Of a DNA stretch of 64,000 bases, positions 1-10,978 are shown one piece after another (within the stretch, counting starts at the first letter, position 1; the number at the start of each line of letters is the position of its first letter). Source of the DNA: Ascaphus truei (lineage: Eukaryota > Chordata > Amphibia > Anura > Ascaphidae). The translations under genes were made by a program, and so were the position numbers. Location of the stretch: assembly GCA_036426205.1 (NCBI GenBank), contig CM071568.1, positions 124,039,042-124,103,041 of the forward strand, in the 5' to 3' direction. The notes under the pieces are model-generated. The model was given only the letters and a program-made list of their open reading frames with translations, had not been told where the DNA came from and did no database searches.

Positions 1-421
1 GTAAATAGCTTGGAAAGCAGCTGTGTTGAGCTTGTTATACAGTATGCTGTTAAAGCAAGGACTACCAGAAGACAGGACTGCCTTATAAGACACCATTGTA
101 TATCTCTTGCTCAGCAGTTAAATGTTTTAAGATTTACAGAAAAGGCATTATGTAAAAGTTACATGTAAATTTAGATGTGTAATCCATATTTGTAACAGAT
201 GACAACTGGTTTTTTTGTCCCTGCCTCATGTATAAAAAGCTGCTTTGTGAACCATTAAATCCAGTTGTAAGAATTCAGCCATAGTCTCCCCTGATTTCTT
301 ACAGCTCCGGGCCCGTCTGCTATACTATTTGAGACAAACATATCCGTGCCGTGCGATGCTCCCGGGAGAAATTATATTTAGCTTGCCCTGAAAAGATAAC
401 CTGATCTGTAGAGATCTAACA
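1..421 (+). repeat. 5' LTR of the ERV (truncated by window edge)
   Basis: Base 1 aligns with 12711 in the 3' LTR and base 421 with 13130. A TATA box (TATAAAAAG) is at 231-239 and an ATTAAA-type polyadenylation signal at 254-259, giving U3, R and U5 in the usual order. The terminal dinucleotide is CA. Confidence 0.93.
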
Positions 422-425
422 GTTT

Positions 426-443
426 TGGTGACAGAAGTGGAAT
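426..443 (+). other. Primer binding site, tRNA-Leu-like
   Basis: TGGTGACAGAAGTGGAAT begins four bases after the LTR. It starts with the TGG that pairs with a tRNA CCA end. From general knowledge, the first 13 bases differ at one position from a leucine-tRNA-type primer site. The tRNA identity is tentative. Confidence 0.65.
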
Positions 444-547
444 TTCACACAGGAAAAAGGGTGAGTAAAGATTCTTTTTATTTGTTTCTCAGCTTTTCCT
501 CTGCGAAACTAAGTAACCTAAATTTATAAGGGCAAAAGAACAGAGGG

Positions 548-640
548 TGAGAGTCCCTATTGTTTAATCGAGGGTAAGTCCCTGATTTATGTAACCAAGG
601 TTGAGAGTCCCTATTGTTTAATCGAGGGTAAGTCCCTGAT
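548..640 (+). repeat. Two identical 39-bp direct repeats in the ERV leader
   Basis: A 39-bp unit at 548-586 is repeated without change at 602-640, separated by 15 bp. It lies between the primer site and gag, where packaging and RNA structure signals are expected. Its function is unknown. Confidence 0.9.
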
Positions 641-681
641 AAGTTAAACGGATGGTATATGGTTTCAGATAGGATGGCAAT

Positions 682-838
682 TTAAGTTAAGAATTGTTTA
701 AAGTTAAGTTAAGAATTGTTTAAAGTTAAGTTAACATAAGAATTGTTTAAAGTTAAGTAAAGAATTGTTTAAAGTTAAGAATTGTTTAAAGTTAAGTGAA
801 GGTAAGTATTGTTTAAAGTTAAGTTAATAATTGTTTAT
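682..838 (+). repeat. Tandem ~17-22 bp repeats in the ERV leader
   Basis: Six to seven imperfect units are built around GTTAAGAATTGTTTAAA. They fill most of the A/T-rich leader before the gag start at 888. Confidence 0.88.
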
Positions 839-887
839 TAATACGTGCGCATAAAGTGTTAAGATTTCTTTCCTGTATAAACTCATT

Positions 888-1214
888 ATGGGCACTAACA
901 TTTCGTCATCTAATAAACCAGATATTATAAAGTATAAGACTAATAAAAAGAAAAATGTTAAGAAAAATATACAGCAAGTTATTCCCTGTAAACGGAAGCC
1001 AGACCAAAGCCCTAAAGAATTTGCAATAGAATTAATTGGGATTTATTATTGTGATCCGTTTGTGGATAATTTGGCCGGCTGGTCAGAAAAAATGGAATCT
1101 AGTAACCCATTTCCCCGGGATGGCTCTTTTGATGACTTTCATGTACTTATGATAAAAGGGACATGTTTGGGAGGAGACCCTGATTGGCCATGGTTTGGAG
1201 GTGACCCCAAGTAG
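888..1214 (+). pseudogene. gag: ERV gag, N-terminal part (matrix), ends at an in-frame stop
   Basis: The reading frame opens with MGTNISSS, a plausible N-myristoylation signal (Gly2 with Ser nearby), followed by a lysine-rich stretch that would suit membrane binding by a matrix domain. It closes at TAG (1212-1214) after 108 codons. The same frame continues immediately downstream (1215 onward) with gag-like content, so the TAG looks like a nonsense mutation inside gag and not the true end. The start is the first ATG after the leader repeats. There is no close family match I can name for this matrix region. The assignment rests on position and the myristoylation signal. Confidence 0.8.
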
Positions 1215-2040
1215 AATCATAAATATATGAGGGAAAGTGGCAGTGCTTGGGTTAAGATTGCGCCTTATGGTTGTGAAATATCCCCCGATGGAACAGAATG
1301 TCCCTTGTTATGTCCATCTGCTATACCGGGTGCAACTGCCCCGAGTATGCCCACAGCCCCTCCACCATACATCCCCTCTATTTACCCTAACCTGTCAGCC
1401 CTCGCACAACCCCCTCCCTCACTGTCAGTGGCATTTGCGGATGAAGATATAATCCTTGCAGCCCAGCAATCAATGTATAACCAAAGATCTCAGGTTGCGT
1501 CTCAGGTCACGTCCCAGGTCACGTCCCAAATTGCATCCCCATTCCACAGCGCAGCTGTTTTAGCTGATGATGAAAATAGGTCAGGGAGTGAGACTGATCA
1601 GGGTGACACAATGGACCAATACACTTCTGGTCCTGCGGGTAACACTAGATCTCACACGGCAGCAAAACAAATAGGGAAGATAAATAGTAAGGCTAAAATC
1701 CCCAATGATAATTCCTCTTCAGAAGAACAGGAATCTGTTAATTTTGGTTTAATTTCTAAACAAATTGGGGAGGTTGCATACGAATTGAGCAAAATAACTA
1801 CTGCAGAGTCCCCTGTATTGTGTGAGACAAACCCTCCAAAAACAGATGAGTCCCAGTCCCAAACACTGGCGGTATCCTCTGCAAATGTGTCATCTGTGGC
1901 TATGCCCTTTATGACAGTGGGTGAACAAGTAGTTATAAAAACCCCAGATACACTTGTTATGAATGCTTGGGCACAAGGTTGCCCTGACCCCACTAAATAC
2001 CCTGAGGCTGCGGTCAGGTATTTAAAAAGATGTACCAAAC
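1215..2040 (+). pseudogene. gag: ERV gag, middle part, cut by a LINE insertion
   Basis: This continues the frame of the upstream segment. It contains a proline-rich stretch with PPPY near 1359-1371, a recognised late-domain motif (binding of NEDD4-type ligases for budding). Short near-repeats (QVTSQVTSQ) lie at about 1491-1530. Further on there is an acidic region and the start of a capsid-like segment. The frame meets a LINE at 2041. The bases before the junction, AAAAAGATGTACCAAAC (2024-2040), recur at 3803-3819 as a target-site duplication. The reading frame happens to stay open from gag into the LINE, giving a chimeric open frame of 760 codons (1227-3509). Confidence 0.82.
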
Positions 2041-3581
2041 GGACCTACCAATCTTTATACCAACATAACTATCCGACCCTGTTCCAAAAAATCAAACAAG
2101 ATCTAGAAAAATGGGGAGAATATCAGATATCATGGATCGGGAGAATGATCTCGGTTAAAATGAATATACTCCCTAGATTACTTTACTACTTCCAGACTCT
2201 CCCGGTCCACATCCCTGGCTCAGAATTGAAAAACATCCAAAAACTAATCTTCCACATTATTTGGCAAGGAAAAAAACCAAGAGTCTCTAGAACAGTTCTC
2301 TTGGCCTCAAGGGGGAGAGGAGGAATGGGAGTTCCAGACATCACAAGATACTACCTGGCTACACAACTGAGACAGGTAGTAGTCTGGAATGCCAACCCAA
2401 ACCAATTTTGCTGGCTAGACATAGAAACTCAATATGCCGGGACGCTTTCGCTGCCGGCTTGCCTTTGGTCCCTAAGCAAGGAGGACATGCAGAATAACAA
2501 ATTCAAATTAGGCCCGATGAGACACACATGGGAGACCTGGACGAAATGCAAATTCAAATTTAAGCTCACAACATCTCACTCTCAACTTACACCAATTCAC
2601 AAAAACCCGAAATTCCCACCTGGATGTGAGCCCGGACAATTCGACGAATTCAAAGCCAAAAATATCAATGCGATTGCCGACCTCTTGAGCTTCGGGAAGT
2701 TCCTGAGCTTCCAAAACCTACGATCTAAATATGAAATAGTAGGGCTGAATGTGTTCAAATACCTACAAATTCGGCATTTCATTCAAACTTTAACCCCAAC
2801 GTTGGAATTTCCTCCTCTCACTAGCTTCGAGCAGCTCTGCCGTGAGACTGCCCATAAGAAAGGTCTTATATCACAAATTTGCTCAGAAATGGAGATAGCT
2901 ATGGATCCCCCCACGCATGACTATATGCTGCATTGGGCAGCAGAATTGGAAATAGATATAGACCGAGAGGACTGGGAAAGTATTTGGGAAAATGCCTCAG
3001 GAACTTCCATATGTACCACAATCAAAGAAAACATATACAAAATACTGTTCCGCTGGTATCTTACCCCAGTTCGAATAAATCAAATCTACCCTCTGGCTTC
3101 CGATCTATGCTGGAGAGGCTGCGGTCAAAAGGGGGACATGGCCCACATCTGGTGGACCTGTCCGGAAATACAGAAGTACTGGGAAACTATACAAAAATTA
3201 ATAAAAGAGGTCACAGACCTCACAATACCCATTCACCCGCTGACCTACCTGCTGGCCAGACCCATAGAAGTGCTGGATCGACCAACAGGCAAATTAGTCT
3301 CCTTTATCCTGACAGCGGCTAGGTGTGCGGTGGCAGCCGCCTGGAAGAAGGTGTCTCCCCCCTCCAAACAGACAGTCAAAAAAAGGGTGCAAGAGGTGAT
3401 GGACATGGAAAGACTATCAGCCTTCCTGAAAAGGTCCACCACCTCTTTCAACAATACCTGGGACTCATGGCTAACGTATATGCTCCCCCAACGCCAAAAT
3501 GCCCCATAGTAATAATAAACAAAGATCCAAATTAAGGCAGCCAAGAACAGGGAGCCAATCCCCCCCCCCTCCCCTATCTCA

Positions 3582-3612
<31 letters not shown>

Positions 3613-3802
3613 TATCACTCTCTCCCCTTTTCTGTTTCTTAACCCGCACTTCCCCGACAGACCTCTGAAGGTCAGGGGAATGTTGGGACTTTCTCCCCCA
3701 CCTCAGACAAAAACCAGAAAAATTGTATTAGGCCAAAATGTTGACAAATATTCAAAAAGCTGTAAATGTTATAAATGCCTAATAAAAAACTTTGAAACAA
3801 AA
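2041..3802 (+). mobile_element. 5'-truncated L1/Tx1-like LINE inserted in gag
   Basis: The sequence encodes the C-terminal part of a LINE ORF2 in the plus direction, ending with a stop at 3507-3509. L1-type hallmarks are visible: a WIGR...KMNILPR stretch near 2130-2180 and a terminal cysteine-rich motif of the form C-X3-C-X7-H-X4-C near 3109-3160, including HIWWTCP. The 3' UTR carries two poly-C runs (about 3560-3569 and 3582-3610). It ends with AATAAA and an A-run. A 17-bp target duplication (2024-2040 and 3803-3819) flanks it. The endonuclease and RT domains are absent through 5' truncation. Insertion by target-primed reverse transcription explains all of this. Confidence 0.95.
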
Positions 3803-3819
3803 AAAAAGATGTACCAAAC

Positions 3820-4655
3820 ACATGAAATTGTTGGATTCTGATTATATTTTTTTATTAGATCTAGTCACTAAACATGCAGGTATTAAATGGACAGAGAAGT
3901 GTAGAACTCTTGAAACACAGTTTGATAATCCTGCTGCAACTATTGACAATCATTGGGGAATGTCTGAATGGATAGCAGAAATGTGGAAACAGGTCTTGAA
4001 TGTATTTAAAAGCGAGCATGGTTCTAGACAAGATATATCTGAGGCTATCGCGTGTGTGCAGAAATCAGACGAAACTGTCACTGATTTTTTAAGAAGGTTT
4101 AAAGAGTGTTGGAAGAATGACTGCGGCTTGTCACTAGATGACGCTATTGCTCCATTGTATATTCAGCACGCGATGAATAATATGTTGTCAGGCAACGCAC
4201 AGACAGTTAGGATGTGCATTGATGGGTGGCATAAGCTAAATATAGCAGAATGGGATCAGTGTGTTAGAGTAAAGGATGCTGCAGGGGTTTTCCCCCCTCC
4301 CATGAAAAATACGCAGCGCTCCAACGCGACCATGTATTTTGACGGAGGACGGGGACGTGGAAGAGATAGAGGTGGTAGGAATCAGGGTAGACAATCCTTT
4401 TCAGGACCCCGTAATTACTCAGGGGGGAGAGCTCATCATAATGGGCCCTGTTACAAGTGTGGCCAAATGGGACATTGGCGAAATAACTGCCCATATCCCT
4501 TTCAGGATGCTAATATGGAGCCAACTGGCTCATGGCAGCCACCGCCTCAGGCCACGTCACAAAATCCCCAACAACCCCCACACTATAATTATCAGGGAGG
4601 ACCCCCCAGGCACAATTTGCATGTCCAGTGGAAACCACAAAACCCTCAACAATAG
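3820..4655 (+). pseudogene. gag: ERV gag, C-terminal part (capsid and nucleocapsid)
   Basis: After the second copy of the target duplication the gag frame resumes. A major-homology-like segment with DFLRRFKECW lies near 4045-4125. The nucleocapsid has one CCHC zinc knuckle, C-X2-C-X4-H-X4-C, at 4449-4490, preceded by an Arg/Gly-rich RNA-binding stretch. The frame ends at TAG 4653-4655, which is followed by GGA and an open frame in the same phase that enters protease. This matches the stop-codon read-through arrangement known from gammaretroviruses. The segment itself has no stop. Confidence 0.9.
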
Positions 4656-4930
4656 GGATGCCAGAGGACGGAACCCCTCATTTGTTATTTGGCCGAACTC
4701 TCCTCTCGATGGGAAAATTTACCTGTCGACGGGACCCTGTATGATTTTTTAGTTGATACAGGAGCAACCCGCTCATCTATTTCGCAGCGGTTTTAGAAGG
4801 GTCCGGTCACAGATGCAAGTGAGTCCTCTATTGGTGTTGGTGGGGTTCCAGTGGAATGCAAAAGGACACCCCCTTTAAAATTAACATCCACTGTCGGACA
4901 CGTGTCCCCTGGTATTCCCCTTTGGAGGTG
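4656..4930 (+). pseudogene. pro: ERV aspartic protease, stop and frameshift
   Basis: In frame after the gag TAG, the segment encodes the retroviral protease active site DTGA (4755-4766, preceded by FLV). An in-frame TAG at 4794-4796 interrupts it shortly after. Protease-like sequence then continues and the coding phase moves to another frame near 4915-4930, where LIIPKYSVNLLGRDL (a conserved C-terminal protease region) is read. The gene is therefore broken twice. It would normally cleave the gag-pol polyprotein. Confidence 0.88.
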
Positions 4931-6150
4931 CAGCATTCCTTTCTAATTATCCCAAAATACTCCGTTAATCTCCTTGGAAGAGATCTTATGGGAAAAATGA
5001 ATGTGATATTACATATCACAGACAAGGGTGGGGTTGTGTGTGACACTCCCTATTGTCTTACCACTCCTGCAGGTCCAAAAGAAGATTATGTTTCCTGTTT
5101 TGTTGCAAGACATACATACGACCCCAATAGGAAGGTTCGCACTCTGATGTTTGCTCAGGAAATCAGACAGCAATTGTATGCAGCTTATGATTTTGCACGC
5201 ACACAAAATGCATATGTCAATATTGCATTTCAAACTCCGATTGAGGCTTGGGATTTGTATGATCAATTTCTAGATCATGCTGACCACCCTCAGCTGGACG
5301 CACAGATGTCATCAATCACTGGACTGTATTTGACATCCCGCTATGCATACATCATTACCCCTGACTGTACATATGAGTGGATCAAAGGACATGACATTGT
5401 TTTAAAACCTTGTTATTTGCCTTTGGACAGTTTGCCAGCAATGACTTGTTTTCAAACTTGTGACATTACACCCCAGCACATTTTTCCACATCCCTCACTT
5501 TCTGAAGTACCCATTTCCTTATGGGCCACGTCATCCACTGACCCAGGTTTTATTAATTGCTCTCCTTATGAGGCGACCTTGAAACCTAATACTTCCCCTG
5601 TGTACATTAAACAATACCCCTTATCCGCAGATAAAGAACAGGGTATTGCCTCCATTGTACACGAGCTGTTAGACAAAGGCATTATTTCCCCTACTGTCTC
5701 CCCATACAACACACCTGTTAACCCAGTCCCTAAGCCAGGAGGCCAGCAATGGCGCTTCACACAGGATTTGCGAGCAGTTAATGCACTGGTACAACCTATT
5801 GCCCCCATAGTACCAGATGTGAATTCAATCCTCACTGGTATACCTACCACAGCGACCTGTTTCATGGCAATGGATCTGTGTTCGGCATTTTTTAGTGTAC
5901 CGGTACACCCCAATACCCAGCCTCTTTTTGCTTTCACTTACGGAGGGGCTCAATATACCTGGAACCGTTTACCCCAGGGGTATATCGACTCCCCAACGGC
6001 CTTTTCAACCATAGTCCGTAAAACCCTTGAGTCTTGGTCCCCGCCCTGCGACTCTGTATTGCTCCAATATGCAGATGACCTGTTGCTGTGCAGCAAAGAC
6101 TATGAATCATGTCTCACTGACTCTCTCAGCCTGTTTCTACAATTACAGGA
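4931..6150 (+). pseudogene. pol: ERV reverse transcriptase, fingers and palm
   Basis: An open frame carries the RT domains in order: VNPVPKPGG and RFTQDLRAVN near 5720-5780, FMAMDLCSAFF near 5863, LPQGYIDSP near 5970, and the catalytic YADD box at 6068-6079. This is a retroviral RT that copies the genomic RNA. The true coding phase is lost near 6150, where conserved sequence moves to the +2 frame. The open frame runs on to 6319 without meaningful similarity. Confidence 0.95.
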
Positions 6151-7704
6151 CACAAAGTGTCACTCAAGAAACTGCAATTTTGTCTCCCAGAGGTACGATA
6201 CCTGGGATTCATCCTGTCACATGGGCAAAGGACATTGGCTCCTGAATGTGTGCAAGCAATTGATGCTTTGCCAAGGCCCTAAACCAAGACTGCATTGCTA
6301 TCTTTTCTGGGTGTTGTGACATATTGTCGTCAATGGGTTCCTGACTGTTCATACTATGATCATATTCTCCGACAGGCAACCCTCAAAGACATGCCAGATG
6401 TTATCCAGTGGAACAATGAGATGTCCCATGCCTTCCGGACACTGAAAGCCTCCCTCTGCTCTGCTCCTGCTCTTGGACTGCCAAACTATTAGCAACCGTT
6501 TCACCTTTATTGCTCTGAAGGTGGAGCGACTGTGGCGGGTGTCCTTGCTCAGGAACACGGCTGTGGTTATAGGCCCGTGGCTTTTTATTCTAAAGTACTA
6601 CCTTCCGTGGTGAGGGGAATGCCGGCATGCTTAAGGGCCGTAGCCGCCTGTGCCATGATGGTTGAAGCTGCTCAGACCATTGTTCTTTCACACTCTCTTA
6701 TCTTGCATACAACACACCAAGTTATACATATCCTTAACAACATCACCACACAGCACATGACAGCTCAAAGGAAATCAGGATATGAAACAATTTTAACGGC
6801 GACTTCTAATCTGGTTGTCAAGTATTACCCCTCTCATGCAGGCCCCGCGGTACTACTACACAAGCTACTGTCCTGCAATGACACAGAGGACACAGATGAC
6901 CCAGACGACAGTTCAGTACATGATTGTGCTCAGACTTTAAGGGAAGAGACATCTCCAAGATATGACTTATCTTCCTCCCCTTTGTCAACCGGTGACATTG
7001 TATTTGTAGATGGGTCTTGCTCAAAACCTATGGATGGTGTTTTTCTGACTGGTTTTGCAGTAGTACAGTTGCCTGACACTGTTTTAATGGCAAATGCTTT
7101 GCCCTTTGTTTCAGCCCAAGCTGCTGAGTTGGTAGCCCTGACACAGGCCTGTATACTGTTTGCTGACAAACCAGTAACCATCTATATGGATTCCCGGTAC
7201 GCTTTTGGAGTGGTACATGATTTTGGGGTCATCTGGAAGAACAGAGGTTTCCGTACATCAGACGATAAGGCAATTTCTCATGCACAGCTAGTTGTAGATC
7301 TTCTAGATGCTATGTTGTTGCCCTCACAGTTAGCTATTGTTAAATGCAAATGGCACAGTAAAGAGGATTCAGCTATTGCTGATGGCAATAATTTGGCAGA
7401 CATGGTAGCTAAGGCTGCGGCATTATCTGCCCAGTTTCATCCCCAGTATCCCGAGGATCACATACCACAATACACTCTGATCTTGCAACCACCCATCCCA
7501 CAGTTTGACATATTATCTCTTCAAGCTCTCGCATCCAAAGAGGATGTTCAGTATTGGGAATCAGAAGGTCTGACAAAGGATGTGCATTTTCTTATGTCAG
7601 ACAAGGAGGGAAGGGTGGGTATACCAAAGACAGCAGCACCAATTTTTATCAGTCATTTTCATTCTTTTGGTCACATTGGTCGCAAACAAACCTGCAAGAC
7701 AATA
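6151..7704 (+). pseudogene. pol: ERV RT connection, RNase H and start of integrase
   Basis: Coding continues in a new phase with two in-frame stops (TAA 6280-6282, TAG 6490-6492). RT thumb/connection sequence is followed by an RNase H domain with its acidic residues visible: Asp at 7009-7011 (VDGSC), Glu at 7126-7128 (AAELVAL), Asp at 7189-7191 (MDSRYAF) and NLAD near 7390-7400. The segment then enters the His-rich N-terminal zinc-binding region of integrase (SHFHSFGH, near 7645-7675). A DNA transposon cuts it at 7705. RNase H would remove the RNA strand during replication. Confidence 0.92.
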
Positions 7705-9971
7705 CAGGCGGTCCTCGGTTATCCGACGCTATGCGTTACTCAAAATGGCGTCGGATAGCGAAGCGTCGTAAAGCGAAACCCGTTTTCCCATAGGAACACT
7801 GTTTAAATTAAACGTTCCGTTCCTGAAGGCATTTTTAATGCTAAAATACACAGAAAATGTTACTCAAGCAATAAGATATGCTGCACACACATAGATTATG
7901 ATGTAAACATTATATTTATTGATTCCAGAACTGTAAAATAAAACTATAAAAATAAAACTATGCTGTATTCTGTACAGAAATGTACATGAGCAAAAAAAAA
8001 CACATCAATTATTGGAGGAAGATGATGGGGGGGGGGAATCTTCAATAAACAACGGACTTTTTGGAGGTGATGTAGGTGCAGTAGAAGGTTTCGGCATCTT
8101 GAAGAACCTCTTCATTGAAGTCTGGACAGATCCTTTCCTTTTCTGCGTGTAGATCTCTCTATAGCAGCTGATTTGGTTAGACACCCCACGACTGACTGTT
8201 GAACTCCGTTCAATGTTAGGGTCATTGTCCTCAAATATGGCCAGTGCGCTATCAATGTGCTTGAATGCTGCAGCCAACATTTTGCTTGACAAAGATTTAC
8301 GTGGCTTTGGCTGTGCCACATCAGCAGATTGGTGGGCCTCCTCTTCAGCAATTTTTTGCTCTTCTTATTGCATGAGGTCTTCATTGCTCAATTCGTTAGA
8401 ATGTGAGGCGAGCAACTCCTCAATATCCTCGGTTTACACCTCCAAGTTGAGATCTCTGGCCATTTGCACAACAGTTTCTGTAACTTCTGCAACAGTCTCT
8501 GTAAGGCCTTGGACATCAGACACAAAATCCGGGCACAAATTACGCCAAACTCCATTTAAATTGGATTGTTTCACCTCATTCCATGCCTCTCCGATGTTTC
8601 TCACTGCATGAAGAATGTTGTAACCCTTCCAAAATTCTTTTAAGGTTGGACCACCTTCCACATCGGTTGCTCTCATGGCCTGGGCAAATGTTCGCCTAAG
8701 ATAGTAGGCCTTGAAGGAAGCGATAACCCCCTGGTCCATCGGCTGTATCAGTGAGGTGGTGTTGGGGGGCATGAACACCACCATGACGTTTGGATGATGG
8801 TCATCCAGGTACACGGGATGGCCAGGAGCATTGTCCAGGAGCAGCAATGCTTTGAAATCGAGGTTCTGGTTCATGCAATATAATTGCACAGCCGGAACAA
8901 ATTGATGCTGGAACCAGTCCTCAAAAAGGCTCCCTGTTACCCATGCCTTACGGTTGGACTTCCAAATCACTGGAAGTGGGCTCTTTGCATAACCCTTGAA
9001 TGCCCTAGGGTTTTCTGCATGATAAACAAGCAAAGGTTTTAGCTTGAAATCACCTGCAGCATTTGATCCAAGCAGAAGAGTCAGCCTGTCCTTTGCAACT
9101 TTAAACCCGGGCATAGATTTTTTCCTCTCTTGCAATGTAGCTTCTACTGGGCATTTTCTTCCAGTAGAGCCCAGTCTCATCAACATTGAACACTTGACAT
9201 GCGCAATAGCCACCGTCCTCTATAATTTTGGCCAATGTAACAGGGAAGGTTTTAGCTGCCTACTCATCAGCACTAGCAGCTTCACCGGTCACTTTAATGT
9301 TATGCAAGTTTGCCCTCTCTTTAAACCGCATAAACCAGCCCTTACTTGCAGTGAACGTTTCCTCAGTGGCCCCTTCTCCATGCTGTTGCTTAATGTCCTC
9401 ATACAGACTCAAAGCCTTGGCCTGAATTAAGGCTAAACTAATGGGCACATGATGCTGGGATTGATCTTCCAGCCATATGATGAGGAGTTTTTCCACCTCA
9501 GCAATATGACCAGCACGTTGCCTTATTGTCGTACCTTGCATAGGTGCTGAGCCCTTGATCTGTTCCAGGATTCTTGCCTTGTCTTTGATTATAGTCACAA
9601 TAGTTGTGCGAGGTATATCCAAGGAACGTCCAATTTCTGTATTCGTCTCTCCTTTCTCAGAGCGCTTTATGATGTTTTGCTTGGTCTCCAAAGTTATAGA
9701 TTTTCTATTCCTTTTTGGAGTAACAGCACTTTGCTTTGATCAGCCATGGTTTAGGGCCTAAAATACACCACAAAACCTTCATACAGACTGTTCAGAATGA
9801 TCTCCCTAGCCTGCAGCCGTCTGGTTGTTCATTTGTAGCAATTTTTTAAAGCGTCGTAAGAGCGTCGGATAAGCCGTTCGGGCGTCGTAAAACAGGCCAT
9901 AGGGATGCATTGACAAGCGTCGGATAAGCCGTTCGTCGTAAAACGAAGCGTCGTAAAACGAGGACCACCTG
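7705..9971 (-). mobile_element. Tigger-type (pogo/Tc1-mariner) DNA transposon inserted in integrase
   Basis: The element spans 2267 bp between TA dinucleotides (7703-7704 and 9972-9973), the expected target duplication. Its ends begin CAGGCGGTCCTCG and, on the other strand, CAGGTGGTCCTCG. The terminal regions also carry related subrepeats such as GCGTCGGATA and CGTCGTAAAACGA. It encodes a broken CENP-B-like transposase on the minus strand. Because it is nested in the ERV, it moved after or together with ERV fixation. Confidence 0.96.
8005..9691 (-). pseudogene. Tigger transposase (CENP-B/DDE_1 family), inactivated
   Basis: Read on the minus strand from 9691. The N-terminal part (9691-9261) has CENP-B-type helix-turn-helix DNA-binding domains, with RSLDIPRTTIVTIIKDK and later GWFMRFKER. 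The DDE catalytic part follows with NVDETGLYW, LLLGSNAAGDFK, LLLDNAPGHP and PPNTTSLIQPMDQGVI, all classical for Tigger/jerky-like transposases. The C-terminal tail contains TSMKRFFK. Breaks are a stop at 9258-9260, a frameshift near 9120-9140, and stops at 8434-8436 and 8365-8367. The intact enzyme would cut and paste the element at TA sites. Confidence 0.95.
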
Positions 9972-9973
9972 TA

Positions 9974-10978
9974 CAGACTAAGTTCTGCATTAAAGATCTC
10001 CCACTGTTAGTGGAGACACAATTATCTAGGTGTTTGACCTGTGCTCGTAATAACCCCACGGGTAATATTCACGGAGCACACGACCATTTGCCACCACCTG
10101 ATGGCCCTATGCAGTGTTTACAAATTGACTTTACACACATACCTAAAGCTAAGGGTAAATTACAATTCCTATTGGTAATTGTGGATCAGTTCTCCAAATG
10201 AGTAGAAGCATTTCCCACTGCAAAGGAAGATGCCAAAACGGTGGCTAAAATTTTGTGTAAGGAAGTTCTTCCTCGTTTTGGATGCCCATTGGTTATCAAT
10301 AGTGACAAAGGTACCCCATTTACGGCTAAAGTCACGCAGCACATTTGTACACTGTTGTGCATTGACTGGAAGTTTCATATTCCATATCATCCCCAGTCAT
10401 CTGGTTAGGTGGAGCGCACAAACAGGACGATCAAAGACAAAATCAGGAAGGGCACTAATGGCACCTTTCGAAATTGGCCTGATCATTTGCCTGCCGTACT
10501 AGCAGCGATAAGGATGACCCCAAACAAAAGTACTGGATACTCTCCTTTTGAAATTTTAATGGGTAGGCCTTTTCCTACCCCCTGGGCACGGAACCATGGC
10601 ACACCACTAGTAGGGATTGACTTGCAATGTATAACTGAGGAATATGTAACACAACTTATTGAGAAATTGAATGGCATCTATGGTGATGTTTCTGTCTCTT
10701 TGCCTTCTCCGTCAGGTGAGCCTACCCACCCCTTTAAGCCTGGAGACAGTGTCCTTGTCAAACAGCTGTTCAAGAACAAGACCTTGGATCCTCCTTTCGG
10801 ACCACCTGTCACCGTGATCGCCATCACCCGCACTGCCATACTCACAGACGACAGCCCAACATGGATCCACGCAAGTCGCGTCAAGACCGCACCCATTGGC
10901 TCCCATGGTCCACCCATCCTGACTAATTTAGGGATTAACTGCTTGCATTGTGTACCACAAAGACACCACACCCATTAG
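9974..10978 (+). pseudogene. pol: ERV integrase, zinc-finger end, catalytic core and C-terminus
   Basis: The integrase resumes after the Tigger element. The second half of the HHCC zinc motif (CLTC) is near 10032. The catalytic triad is visible: Asp at 10127-10129 (QIDFTH), Asp at 10304-10306 (NSDKGTPF) and Glu at 10412-10414 (VERTNR), with 35 residues between the last two. Stops interrupt the frame at 10199-10201 (TGA) and 10406-10408 (TAG). The C-terminal domain is open to 10976-10978 and overlaps the env frame by 29 bases, as is usual in retroviruses. The enzyme would insert viral DNA into the host genome. Confidence 0.94.

Noticed and set aside
9044..9761. Plus-strand frames within the Tigger element
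   Set aside because: They are shadows of the minus-strand transposase.
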